DNA of 64,000 bases from Pseudomonadota bacterium (lineage in GTDB: Bacteria > Pseudomonadota > Gammaproteobacteria > Pseudomonadales > Moraxellaceae), in contig JAEWKT010000039.1 in the NCBI GenBank assembly GCA_023393635.1, forward strand, positions 1 to 64,000. Reading direction: 5' to 3'. The notes under the pieces were generated by a model. That model worked only from the letters and a program-made list of their open reading frames with translations. It had not been told where the DNA came from and made no database searches. Numbering within the stretch: position 1 is the stretch's first letter; every line of letters starts with the position of its first letter. Of this stretch, positions 33,540-42,184 are shown piece by piece. The translations under genes and the position numbers were made by a program.

Positions 33540-34262
33540 TCACTGTTTTTCAGGCTGATACAATTGTTGTACTACAAGATTTGCCAGCCACTTTGGTTGA
33601 TCAACAATCTGATTCCAGATTATCTGATAAACAGGTTGATGCTTGAGATAATCGCTCAGTAAAAAACTTGATAGTGGACAAAAATCTGGTGGCGGATTAT
33701 AAATTGCAAAACCAAGCAACGTATTATAATCCTGCTGTGTTTTCACCCAAAAAGGATTTTGCTGTCTATCCACAGCTTGATAAAATTCTGACGCTTCTTT
33801 TACTGGAATACCTGCTGGGCCAATCAATACCGGCGATTTGAGTTGATCAGGACAATAGTCTGCATACTGGCAGGCAACCCATGCACCGATAGATGCAGCA
33901 ATGATATGTAGTTTAGAAAGTTCATGCCGAGTTTTGATTGTATCTATCAATTCAATGGTTTGAGTTTTGAAATCCTTTTCATGATTAAAGCTACTGCTTC
34001 CATGCCCTGGAAGATCAATACTAATAATATTAAACTTTCGTTTAAGCGGAAAAATAAAATTAAACCAATATTCTTTAAAGCCTGTAAATCCATGCAATAG
34101 CAGTAAAGTATCAAGCTCTGGACTAAAATTTTTTGAAACAAGGTAATGGTATTGATGGTTATCAATAGTAATACTTTGATTCTTTAAACCAGATAATTTA
34201 CTTCCTAAAAAGAAAAATACTGCCCATATCAACTTGCCTAAAAACTGGCTTAAATTATTCAT
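33540..34262 (-). pseudogene. 3'-truncated alpha/beta hydrolase
   Basis: The 240-residue product starts with a hydrophobic helix and the lipase-type oxyanion segment LLLHGFTGFKEYWFNF. It continues with IISIDLPGHGSSSF and the nucleophile elbow AASIGAWVA, with Ser in the expected place. It ends shortly after the cap domain (IIWNQIVDQPKWLANLV, then a stop). Normal enzymes of this type have a further 60-80 residues with the catalytic Asp and His, which are absent. The stop falls one base from the end of the converging methyltransferase, so the break point lies there. The DNA is more AT-rich than its surroundings. It has a good RBS and may still be translated, but the triad is incomplete. Confidence 0.65.
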
Positions 34263-34462
34263 CCCAACCTCCAGTTAAAGTCATTTCGGCGAATAACACC
34301 TAATTTTTATGCATATAACCTACTGTATTTATAAATTAAAAAATAAACTTTGAATGCTTATTAAGTGAACTGTATAGTCATAAGATTCTATCAATATTCA
34401 AAATATTAGGCTTAAAACTGTTGTAAAATCTGACGGCAGATTATATGCCTGATCGCTGGCGA

Positions 34463-35452
34463 CTACCACCGTGCATAATGTTGCTCCAGCAAGGCAACTT
34501 GTGCTGGGATTTCAACCCATTCACCATTTATTTTAATCTTGCCTGAAACCAAGCTGACCCATTGACTAAACTGACTGGCCACCACAATAAAATTTTTAGC
34601 TTCGTGCCTGCGCCATGTGGTGCTAACGTTTAAATCAATATCGCCACTCGCGCTAAAGATACGCCATTGATCTTTTGCCGTGCGCTCAAATAACACAGCG
34701 GGTAATTCGCTGATTTTGCCATCTTGCCATATTGAGTTTTCAGTTGAAAAGGTTTCATTCACGCCTGTCGCCAAATTAAGCCCTAAGCGTTTGCCAGTCG
34801 TATCCACCCCTGATAAAGATAGCCAATGCCACGCCGTTTCGGGGCGTAACATGCCGCATGTATCATCAATGGCTGCCATAAATTGCTGGTCTTTTAAATC
34901 TACAGGCTGCTTGTTGATCAGTACGTTGCCTCTCACAGGAAGCGTGGTTTGTTTATGCGTATAAGTCCAGCCAGATACTCCCGTGGGCGTGCATAAAGCC
35001 AATGGTTCAACAGTTTCTTGATCAACCCAGGCTTTTAATAACACCTGACTACCACGCTGAACCAGTACTTGCCGACCGTTGAGCTGTTTATCAATCTGAA
35101 TTAAAAAGTTGCCTTTTTTAAAATAAGACGTACCCACGCAATGACTACAAACATGCGTATCCTTGGCAAACGCTTGTAAATATGACCGCTCAGCTACTTT
35201 TTGCTTTTTTAAGTCGTAGCAATAAAAAAAACCATGTCCTACCCAGCCTAAATCTACAATGGCCAGCCCAATCATGTAATGGCTATTATTAAAGCTCATA
35301 AACTGAAATTGCTTATAGTGCAGTTGTTTCCTAAAACCAGTGATTGTCTTTTTAAACGGTGTGGCGTAGTTAAAATTTTTAATATCAATGCACTGTGGTG
35401 TGCGCTCAAAGCGACCGTACTGGGGTCTTCCCTGTTCAAATAAACTCTTCAT
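34463..35452 (-). CDS. DUF2804 family protein
   Basis: This 329-residue soluble protein is beta-rich and has no signal peptide. It carries features of DUF2804, such as HYMIGLAIVDLGWVGHGFFYCYD near residue 58 and the later GLNLATGVNETFSTENSIW. DUF2804 proteins resemble lipocalin-like or hydroxyneurosporene-synthase-like sandwiches; no activity is established to my knowledge. RBS AAGGATATATGC before the ATG at 35452. It follows an AraC regulator by ten bases, so they are one operon. The PF10118 gene across the divergent promoter may belong to the same response. Confidence 0.8.
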   Translation of the reverse strand: MKSLFEQGRPQYGRFERTPQCIDIKNFNYATPFKKTITGFRKQLHYKQFQFMSFNNSHYMIGLAIVDLGWVGHGFFYCYDLKKQKVAERSYLQAFAKDTHVCSHCVGTSYFKKGNFLIQIDKQLNGRQVLVQRGSQVLLKAWVDQETVEPLALCTPTGVSGWTYTHKQTTLPVRGNVLINKQPVDLKDQQFMAAIDDTCGMLRPETAWHWLSLSGVDTTGKRLGLNLATGVNETFSTENSIWQDGKISELPAVLFERTAKDQWRIFSASGDIDLNVSTTWRRHEAKNFIVVASQFSQWVSLVSGKIKINGEWVEIPAQVALLEQHYARW

Positions 35453-35462
35453 GCATATATCC

Positions 35463-36506
35463 TTATTGCACTTTTAACGGGTGGTACGGGCTATTATGGT
35501 CTGGATGACGCCGTTGCTGCAATGGTGTCATGCCAGTCCAGCGTTTATAAGCACGGGTAAACGCACTTTGATCTGAATAGCCAATGAGCTGGGCAATATC
35601 ACTTAGTGACACTTGCTGTTGTAAATATTGCTGGCACAATTGCTGGCGCACATCATCAAGCAACTGCTGAAAATTCAATTGATGTTGGGCTAATCGACGC
35701 TGTAAGGTGCGTGTACTTAAATGCAAGCGTTCTGCCAATTGGGTTAAATTAGGCTCACCCTGTTGGCATAAGTCCATCAATTGCCGCTGGGCCTGCTGTA
35801 AAAATATATCGTTGCCAGGTAACTTCTTTAATGCTTCTTCTGCTTGCTGCTGCAAAATCGCAAACAGGGCTTTATCAGGTTTTTCAATTGGAATGTTTAA
35901 ATTAGTAGCAGGAAAAGACATGATATTGCGTGGCTGGTTAAAATAAACTTTACAGCCAAAAAACGCTTCATAATGTCCAGCCTCACCTACTACGTCATGC
36001 GTAAAATGTACATAATTTAACCTCAAAGGCCTACCCGCCAACTGCAAACTAAACTGGCGCATCACGGCCATACCCAGCTCTAGCAAAATAGCATCTTCAT
36101 CTAAAAATGGTGGCCACTCTAACTCAATATTTGAGCCTTTTGGTTCAAACCGAATCTGATCCATATCATTAATAATCAGTTTGCCGTAACGCATGAGACG
36201 CAAAAGGGCTTCTCCCATATTGTCACAGGCATGCAGCAAGTAGCCCAAAATACCTAAATTGGCTGTATTGACACACTGGGCAATAAATAATGCTACCGAG
36301 GGTTCACGCATATAGGCAGCCAATTGCCTCAGCATCAAAGCAAATTGCAGCGCAGGAATATGACTTACTTGTTGGCCTGCACAAGCATTACTCAGCAAGG
36401 TTAATTGTGCTGGGTCAAATACATCTGACAAGGCAATTTGTTGTTGCTGCATAAACTGCATCATCAACTGTAATTGGCTACTATTAATAATTGAATGGCG
36501 TTTCAT
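35463..36506 (-). CDS. AraC-family transcriptional regulator (Arabinose_bd type N-domain)
   Basis: The regulator has about 347 residues. An N-terminal domain of the type found in OruR/ArgR-like AraC regulators (PF12625) includes YLLHACDNMGEALLRLMRYGKLI. A C-terminal double helix-turn-helix has LAERLHLSTRTLQRRLAQHQ and LSDIAQLIGYSDQSAFTRAYKRW followed by GMTPLQQRR. The ATG at 36506 was chosen; an upstream TTG is less likely. It is divergent from the PF10118 gene at 36603, with fewer than 100 bp between. It precedes DUF2804, and probably controls both sides. The inducer is unknown, perhaps a fatty or hydrocarbon-derived acid. Confidence 0.88.
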   Translation of the reverse strand: MKRHSIINSSQLQLMMQFMQQQQIALSDVFDPAQLTLLSNACAGQQVSHIPALQFALMLRQLAAYMREPSVALFIAQCVNTANLGILGYLLHACDNMGEALLRLMRYGKLIINDMDQIRFEPKGSNIELEWPPFLDEDAILLELGMAVMRQFSLQLAGRPLRLNYVHFTHDVVGEAGHYEAFFGCKVYFNQPRNIMSFPATNLNIPIEKPDKALFAILQQQAEEALKKLPGNDIFLQQAQRQLMDLCQQGEPNLTQLAERLHLSTRTLQRRLAQHQLNFQQLLDDVRQQLCQQYLQQQVSLSDIAQLIGYSDQSAFTRAYKRWTGMTPLQQRRHPDHNSPYHPLKVQ

Positions 36507-36602
36507 GGCGTCATTTGTATAAAAATTGGCTAGTGCAGTCAAAACTTTCTACCACAAAAAATCAATATTGTATGCATTAAAGTTTAAAATGAGGGTGTTG
36601 GC

Positions 36603-37487
36603 ATGAATGCGCCATTAAATGTTCAGTATTCTGCAGAGATGCAGGTCAGGAAAAATCTGGATTTTCAGCTTGAACAACATATGCCACGCTTCTGGTTTGG
36701 CGGTCATCCGTTTAAGACGCGCGTGTTTGATGCACTTAGTCTGACCTTTCCAGATGGTGAGCGTTATTTTATTAGTAGTGTACGGCTATTTCGCGACCAA
36801 ATTACTGATCCTGATTTAAAGGCACGGGTAAAAGATTTTATTTTACAAGAAGCCCAGCATGGAATTGCTCACGATAAAATGAACCAGTTGATGATGAAAC
36901 AGGGCATGCCTGTACAAGAAATGATTGCGTTTTTTAAGGCACACTTTGACGATTTGCTCAAAAATCGCAGTCCTGAATATAATATTGCCATTACCGCTGC
37001 CAGCGAACACTTAACTGCCCTAATGGCCGAGTGTTTTTATTCCAGAAAAGAAACCCTGGCTGAAGTTGATCCTTTTGTACGCGCCCTGTTTGCCTGGCAT
37101 GCCATTGAGGAAATGGAACATCGGGATGTGGCTTTTGATGTCATGCAGGATGTGGCAAAGGTATCTTACCCCTTACGCGCAAGTGCGCTTGCTATTACCA
37201 GCGTGCTGATGTGCGGTTTTACTTTATATCGTACCAATATCATGCTTAAAGCTGACGGTTTTGGCAGACGTGAACGAATTAACTTGTTTGCCGAAGGATT
37301 GCCCTGGCTGTTTGGTAAAAAAGGCATATTATCGCATATGAAGAAGCCATATATGGACTGGTTTAAACCAGACTTTCATCCTAGCCAGCATCCAGTTTTG
37401 GCACAATATCCAATCTGGGTAAAAACACTCAAGGAAACTGGTGACCCGATTGCAGCAGGCGAAGCACTGTGGGAAGCAGGAAAATAA
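36603..37487 (+). CDS. Metal-dependent hydrolase family (PF10118), ferritin-like di-iron protein
   Basis: The protein has 294 residues and is all helical, of the PF10118 family annotated as metal-dependent hydrolase. Four helices provide Glu/His ligand patterns: FILQEAQHGIAHDKMN, ASEHLTALMAECF, and WHAIEEMEHRDVAFDVM. These are typical of ferritin-like di-iron sites. A membrane-like segment, SALAITSVLMCGFTLYRT, lies near residue 200. In relatives such genes lie near fatty acid or hydrocarbon metabolism, but the reaction is not established. It is divergent from an AraC gene and followed by a terminator that abuts the CRISPR array. Confidence 0.85.
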   Translation: MNAPLNVQYSAEMQVRKNLDFQLEQHMPRFWFGGHPFKTRVFDALSLTFPDGERYFISSVRLFRDQITDPDLKARVKDFILQEAQHGIAHDKMNQLMMKQGMPVQEMIAFFKAHFDDLLKNRSPEYNIAITAASEHLTALMAECFYSRKETLAEVDPFVRALFAWHAIEEMEHRDVAFDVMQDVAKVSYPLRASALAITSVLMCGFTLYRTNIMLKADGFGRRERINLFAEGLPWLFGKKGILSHMKKPYMDWFKPDFHPSQHPVLAQYPIWVKTLKETGDPIAAGEALWEAGK

Positions 37488-37503
37488 CTTTTAATAAACT
37501 GTC

Positions 37504-37536
37504 AAGAAGAACAGCCACACAGCTGTTCTTCTTTTC
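37504..37536. terminator. Terminator abutting the CRISPR array
   Basis: A 12-bp perfect stem AAGAAGAACAGC (37504-37515) / GCTGTTCTTCTT (37522-37533) with loop CACACA runs into TTCT on the plus strand. It ends the PF10118 transcript. Its last base is the first base of the leader-distal CRISPR repeat, so it may also stop transcripts leaving the array. Confidence 0.75.
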
Positions 37537-38461
37537 TAAGCTGCCTACTCGGCAGTAAACCTGCCAACGGTAGAAACCCAAGCCATGACTGCTTTCTAAG
37601 CTGCCTACTCGGCAGTAAACTAACCATGCCGCTTAAATGGTCAGGCACATCATTTCTAAGCTGCCTACTCGGCAGTAAACATCGGCATTGCTACTAGCAT
37701 CCGAACCAGAAATTTCTAAGCTGCCTGCTCGGCAGTAAACTACACCTGTATTAAAAGATAGGGATAAGCCCTTTTCTAAGCTGCCTGCTCGGCAGTAAAC
37801 GGTTGAGGGCGGATAATATACTTTTTCTATGCTTTCTAAGCTGCCTGCTCGGCAGTAAACAAACTCGTGTGGCTCGCACAAACGAGCTATTCTTTCTAAG
37901 CTGCCTGCTCGGCAGTAAACCATCAATGGGTATTGGCATTGCTACTGGTGCGTTTCTAAGCTGCCTACTCGGCAGTAAACCATACTTGCAGCGTTGGTGT
38001 AATTCATGGCTTTTTCTAAGCTGCCTACTCGGCAGTAAACTCCGATTGATTGGGCTGGTATTCAGCTCACCATTTCTAAGCTGCCTACTCGGCAGTAAAC
38101 CAATGGATTTATAATTACTGCGAAAATCATCATTTCTAAGCTGCCTACTCGGCAGTAAACCATACAATCCAGTAGAAGGATATTTTTTCAATTTTCTAAG
38201 CTGCCTACTCGGCAGTAAACGTTCATGATTCTTTGACACCTGAACAACGCGCTTTCTAAGCTGCCTACTCGGCAGTAAACTCAGGCTTTGCTTGAGGGCA
38301 TTGGCTGGATTATTTTCTAAGCTGCCTACTCGGCAGTAAACTTTACATGTGTCAACTGAGTTGATTAGATGGTTTTCTAAGCTGCCTACTCGGCAGTAAA
38401 CTTATTCGCCAATCGTCACATAACGACCATACATTTCTAAGCTGCCTACTCGGCAGTAAAC
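37533..38461 (-). CRISPR. Type I-F CRISPR array, 16 repeats and 15 spacers, no cas genes nearby
   Basis: There are sixteen 28-bp repeats with a 60-bp period. In the crRNA orientation (minus strand) the repeat begins GTTTACTGCCGAG and ends GGCAGCTTAGAAA, with the CTGCC/GGCAG stem. This is close to the classical I-F repeat. Spacers are 32 bp, except one of 33 bp at 38281-38313. Repeats 4-7 from the left (ending 37740, 37800, 37860 and 37920) share one base change in the loop, GAGCA instead of GAGTA. All others are identical, and no degenerate terminal repeat is seen. By family rule the leader is at the high-coordinate end, so the spacer at 38402-38433 is the newest. None of the genes in the window is cas1, cas2-3 or a csy gene. 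Confidence 0.98.
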
Positions 38462-38600
38462 AATAACTTTAAAGCAAAAATATAAGCCACAACAGGTACT
38501 TATCATGAGTTTTTGTGTTTTACCCAATCAAAAAATAACTAACCATAACTTATTGATTTTATTGAACTGCTAAAAGATATAAAAAATATTGGGTAAACCT
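38462..38600 (-). promoter_or_regulatory. AT-rich CRISPR leader
   Basis: About 140 bp of strongly AT-rich, gene-free DNA borders the last repeat on the side from which a type I-F array is transcribed. It is the expected leader with the array promoter and integration signals; no single promoter stands out. Confidence 0.6.
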
Positions 38601-38613
38601 CATCAGCTTACCC

Positions 38614-39108
38614 CTAAGCAATCACCAAGTAGGTGTTTTCAAATTGCACACCTTGATGGCTACCTTCTACCAAATGTACAAAATGTCCATCAATCTGATC
38701 AATCAATAGACAATCATCTACCTCTAACACGGCATCGACATGCGGTTGCTGCCATGTCGTTAAAGCATATTTGCGCGCTTTGGCACGTGCTTGCTGTTTA
38801 CTGGTGGCCAGCATCAGCACATAGCGATGCGCCTCACCAAACTCATCGGCAAGATAACCGCCCAGATTAATAAAGTATAAGCGCAAGCTATCAGGTGCAG
38901 GTTGAGCGGTACTTAAACGAACCTGATACTGCTCAATGCCATCAATAGCCATCCACGCGTCAATATGCAAGCCTTTAGCCAAACCAAACCATTGCTGCTT
39001 TAATTGCGGATAAATGGCTTGCAGTGAATCACCCACGGCAAATACCACATCATGCACTTCAATACGCGCTAATGCATGTTTGCCGCCCAGCATCACTGCA
39101 TACAACAT
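38614..39108 (-). CDS. DUF1543 domain protein
   Basis: This 164-residue soluble protein starts MLYAVMLGGKHALARIEVHDVVFAVG, the characteristic start of DUF1543 proteins. The domain repeats in the C-terminal half, around HVDAVLEVDDCLLIDQIDGHFVHLV. The function is unknown. It lies 47 bp after trpB on the same strand and probably reads on from the trpF-trpB transcript. It is the last gene before the CRISPR leader. The family is recognised by the conserved N-terminal motif. Confidence 0.8.
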   Translation of the reverse strand: MLYAVMLGGKHALARIEVHDVVFAVGDSLQAIYPQLKQQWFGLAKGLHIDAWMAIDGIEQYQVRLSTAQPAPDSLRLYFINLGGYLADEFGEAHRYVLMLATSKQQARAKARKYALTTWQQPHVDAVLEVDDCLLIDQIDGHFVHLVEGSHQGVQFENTYLVIA

Positions 39109-39155
39109 GGTTAACTTCCTTTGGCAAAGACTGACCAGCCTGCACTTTGAATATC

Positions 39156-40430
39156 TTAAATAATATCCATGCCATCAAGCCGCGCCACGGTCATTAAGTC
39201 TTTATCACCACGACCAGACAGGCACACAATAATATTCTGTTCGGGTGACATGGTTGGCGCAAGTTTGGTTACATACGCCAGTGCATGTGAGGATTCAAGC
39301 GCAGGGATAATACCCTCAATATGCGTTAAATCACGGAAACCCTGCAATGCTTCTTTATCATCAATTGGCATATATTGCACACGCTTCATGTCTTTTAAGA
39401 AGCTATGCTCAGGCCCTACCCCTGGGTAATCCAGACCTGCCGAGATACTATGCGTTTCAATAATCTGGCCTTCATCATCGCTCATTAAATACGTGCGGTT
39501 TCCATGTAGCACTCCCACACGCCCCGCATTGAGTGGCGCAGAGTGCTTGCCACTTTCCACGCCAAAACCTGATGCTTCAATACCATACATCTTAACGTCA
39601 GTATCGTTTAAAAATGGGTAAAACAAGCCCATGGCATTACTGCCACCGCCCACACATGCCACCAGTGCATCAGGCAGTTTGCCAGTCATATCCTGAATTT
39701 GCTGACGTGCCTCACGGCCAATAATCGACTGAAAATCACGTACCAACTGCGGATAAGGATGCGGGCCTGCGACAGTACCAATCACATAATAAGTACTATC
39801 AACATTGGTAACCCAGTCACGCATGGCTTCATTCATGGCGTCTTTTAAGGTTTTGGAACCACTGGTCACGGCCACAACTCTGGCACCCAGCAAACGCATG
39901 CGATACACATTCATGGCTTGGCGTTTAACGTCTTCTGCGCCCATAAAAATAACGCACTCCAGCCCCAATCGAGCTGCAATGGTGGCTGTTGCGACGCCAT
40001 GTTGCCCTGCACCAGTTTCTGCAATAATACGGGTTTTACCAGAAAGTTTGGCCAGCAGTGCCTGACCAATGGTGTTATTAATTTTATGTGAACCCGTGTG
40101 GTTTAAGTCTTCACGCTTTAAATAAATCTGCGCACCACCTAACTCACGGCTCCAGCGTTCTGCATGATACAAAGGGCTGGGACGACCTACATAATGCGCC
40201 ATGTCCTTATCAAATTCACGCTGGAATTCAGGATCATTTTTCATATTGGTATAGAGCTTTTCCAAGTCTTGCAGTGCCGCCATCAAGGTTTCAGACACAA
40301 AGCGGCCACCAAACTGGCCGAAATGACCTTTTTGATCGGGATAATTAAAATAATTTACGCTGTTTGCATCGCTTTGCATTTGAGGGCTTTGAGCTGCATT
40401 TGAAACCGCGTTTGGAATTGAGTTAGCCAC
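39156..40430 (-). CDS. trpB: Tryptophan synthase beta subunit
   Basis: TrpB joins indole and serine to tryptophan with pyridoxal phosphate. The core starts at GHFGQFGGRFVSETLM. The PLP Lys is in REDLNHTGSHKINNTIGQAL near residue 109, and the phosphate-binding glycines are in CVGGGSNAMG. SAGLDYPGVGPEHS and the final GRGDKD loop are present. The protein starts with GTG, with AAGGAG seven bases before it. This adds an Asn/Ser/Gln-rich extension of about 30 residues not needed by the fold. The start lies inside the 3' end of trpF, so the two are translationally coupled. Confidence 0.96.
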   Translation of the reverse strand: MANSIPNAVSNAAQSPQMQSDANSVNYFNYPDQKGHFGQFGGRFVSETLMAALQDLEKLYTNMKNDPEFQREFDKDMAHYVGRPSPLYHAERWSRELGGAQIYLKREDLNHTGSHKINNTIGQALLAKLSGKTRIIAETGAGQHGVATATIAARLGLECVIFMGAEDVKRQAMNVYRMRLLGARVVAVTSGSKTLKDAMNEAMRDWVTNVDSTYYVIGTVAGPHPYPQLVRDFQSIIGREARQQIQDMTGKLPDALVACVGGGSNAMGLFYPFLNDTDVKMYGIEASGFGVESGKHSAPLNAGRVGVLHGNRTYLMSDDEGQIIETHSISAGLDYPGVGPEHSFLKDMKRVQYMPIDDKEALQGFRDLTHIEGIIPALESSHALAYVTKLAPTMSPEQNIIVCLSGRGDKDLMTVARLDGMDII

Positions 40431-41073
40431 GATGGACTCCTTGCATAAATTGTTGGATCAAATAATGATCTTTAATACCTTTCTTTTGTTCTACACCACC
40501 ACTGACATCAACTGCATATGGTTGCGTCTGGGCAATAGCCTCACCCACATTGTCTGGCGTTAAGCCACCTGCCAAGATTAAGGCAACCGATGGGTCACAT
40601 TGCGGCCAACTATTCCAGTCAAATGCTTGACCAGTGCCTCCTTTTAACTGCGGATGCCAGGTGTCCAGCAAAATAGCACTGGCTCCTGCTTCAATATATG
40701 GCGCAATAATGGCTTTAATATCACTGTCTGGTTTCATCGCCAGTGCCTTGATCCAGCGCCGTTTGGTGATTGCTGCAATCTCTTTGCACTGTTCTGGCGT
40801 TTCATCACCATGTAATTGCAACATATCTAATGGTACGTGCTTTAGCACCTCACAGATATCATCGGCACTTGCATTGACAAATAAGCCTACGACCTGCACA
40901 AATGCAGCCGATGCAGCCACAAGCTGTTGCGCTTGTTCAATAGTGACAGCGCGTGGACTTGCAGGATAAAAAACCAGACCAATCGCATCTGCTCCCAGAG
41001 AGACAGCACTGTTGACATCTTCAATACGGGTTAACCCACAAATTTTGACACGCACATGCGGCAAATGATTCAT
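40423..41073 (-). CDS. trpF: Phosphoribosylanthranilate isomerase
   Basis: TrpF carries out the Amadori rearrangement of phosphoribosylanthranilate in tryptophan synthesis. It is a TIM barrel of 216 residues. The catalytic Cys is in VKICGLTRIEDV and the catalytic Asp is in AILLDTWHPQLKGGTG. The phosphate loop is LILAGGLTPDNV and the final strand VDVSGGVEQKKGIKD. The last eight bases overlap the trpB start. It is first in trpF-trpB-DUF1543. No Trp-rich leader peptide was found upstream. Confidence 0.96.
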   Translation of the reverse strand: MNHLPHVRVKICGLTRIEDVNSAVSLGADAIGLVFYPASPRAVTIEQAQQLVAASAAFVQVVGLFVNASADDICEVLKHVPLDMLQLHGDETPEQCKEIAAITKRRWIKALAMKPDSDIKAIIAPYIEAGASAILLDTWHPQLKGGTGQAFDWNSWPQCDPSVALILAGGLTPDNVGEAIAQTQPYAVDVSGGVEQKKGIKDHYLIQQFMQGVHRG

Positions 41074-41338
41074 CGTTCACCCTAATTACCCTGTAGGTAT
41101 TTGTTGATGAAATAAGCCCAAGAGGGACAACACAACATTAATTCTCTATTGTAAAGCAAAATGGCACAAATGTATGAAACAAGAGGTCTGTTTAAAACTT
41201 AAAATAAAATAGTTGGTAAACCAAAATAAAACCCAGCGTCACTGCCATAAAAACCATCGCTATGCCGCTGCAAACATTTGCCTGCAACCTGCATAGCGAA
41301 TAAAAGATGAAATAAAACAATTTAAGTGCTGTATTAGA

Positions 41339-41773
41339 TTAAGCCTCTAAACGCTGGGCCTCCATTGTAATGTTTGCATTAAATAATTTGGATACTGGGC
41401 AGCCTGTCTTGGCCTGGTTAACAATACGGTCAAATGTTTCCTGATCGATATCTGCAATGGCTACTTTAGTATCTAAACGTACCGCAGTAATGCTAAAACC
41501 ATCACCGTCTTTATCCAGTGATACCGCAGCAGTGGTGTCAATGGAAGTGGGTGTAAAACCTGCTTCACCTAGCATAAGTGACAGTGCCATAGAAAAACAG
41601 GCTGCATGCGCTGCGCCTAAAATTTCTTCAGGGTTAGTGCCTTTGCCGCCTTCAAAGCGTGCCTTAAAACCATAAGGATGTTCTTTTAATGCACCGCTTT
41701 CTGTAGACACGCTCCCTTGCCCTTCTTTAATTGAGCCTTCCCAGTGTGCCGAGCCTTTTTTAACAATTGCCAT
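41339..41773 (-). CDS. OsmC/Ohr-family peroxidase
   Basis: The protein has 144 residues and detoxifies organic hydroperoxides through two Cys. The first is in GAAHAACFSMALSLML, the peroxidatic site, with the preceding Glu in PEEILGAA. The resolving Cys is in AKTGCPVSKLFN. The N-terminal strand pattern AHWEGSIKEGQG and the short spacing fit the OsmC branch better than Ohr. The ATG at 41773 was chosen because GAGG lies six bases upstream. It stands alone; the cobalamin riboswitch lies about 150 bp away and points in the other direction. Confidence 0.92.
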   Translation of the reverse strand: MAIVKKGSAHWEGSIKEGQGSVSTESGALKEHPYGFKARFEGGKGTNPEEILGAAHAACFSMALSLMLGEAGFTPTSIDTTAAVSLDKDGDGFSITAVRLDTKVAIADIDQETFDRIVNQAKTGCPVSKLFNANITMEAQRLEA

Positions 41774-41927
41774 ATCTAGCCTCACGTTAAAAGATAAAAA
41801 TATATTGACGCTATAGCATACCCAGCTTTTATTTCAGACTTCATTTAGGCTGTGTAAAGTTAAGCCATGCTTTTGCAAGCTAAAAATTTAATAAATTGCA
41901 ACAAAAACTCAACACTACTATACTGCG

Positions 41928-42130
41928 CTCGCTTTGAGTGCTGAAAAGCGTTTGTTTGAAAAGGCAAACGGGAAACGGGTGAAAATCCCGTGCTGCCCCC
42001 GCAACAGTATATGTCAATTGTTCAATGTGCCAGAAAACTGGCTGCCACTGCTTAACTTTAAACACTAAGTGGGAAGGTTATTGAATTAGGTCACTTAAGC
42101 TGACCCAGCATAAGTCTGGATACCGACTCA
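41928..42130 (+). promoter_or_regulatory. Cobalamin (AdoCbl) riboswitch
   Basis: About 200 nt carry the class I core elements in order: the GGGAAACGGGTGAAAATCCC helix and loop, the B12 box region GCTGCCCCCGCAAC, GCCACTGC, then AGTGGGAAGGT. The closing GTCTGGATACCGAC stem follows. A hairpin with CATTCAC/GTGAATG arms (42152-42170) follows immediately and precedes the btuB ribosome-binding site GGAGTAA. This suggests control of translation, with B12 lowering btuB expression. Confidence 0.97.
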
Positions 42131-42184
42131 AAGCTTTTTATAACCCTTAAGCATTCACGTGGGGTGAATGTCTTGGAGTAAATC

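Noticed and set aside
37633..38239. Open frames of 97, 103 and 162 codons across the CRISPR array on both strands
   Set aside because: They arise from the 60-bp periodicity, which keeps frames open and yields the same peptide in every unit; no RBS or protein-like content.
41074..41190. Possible tryptophan leader peptide before trpF
   Set aside because: No short frame with tandem Trp codons and no terminator-like hairpin was found.
41192..41257. 21-codon hydrophobic frame on the minus strand upstream of trpF
   Set aside because: It looks like a single membrane helix but has no RBS and sits in AT-rich DNA where such frames occur by chance.
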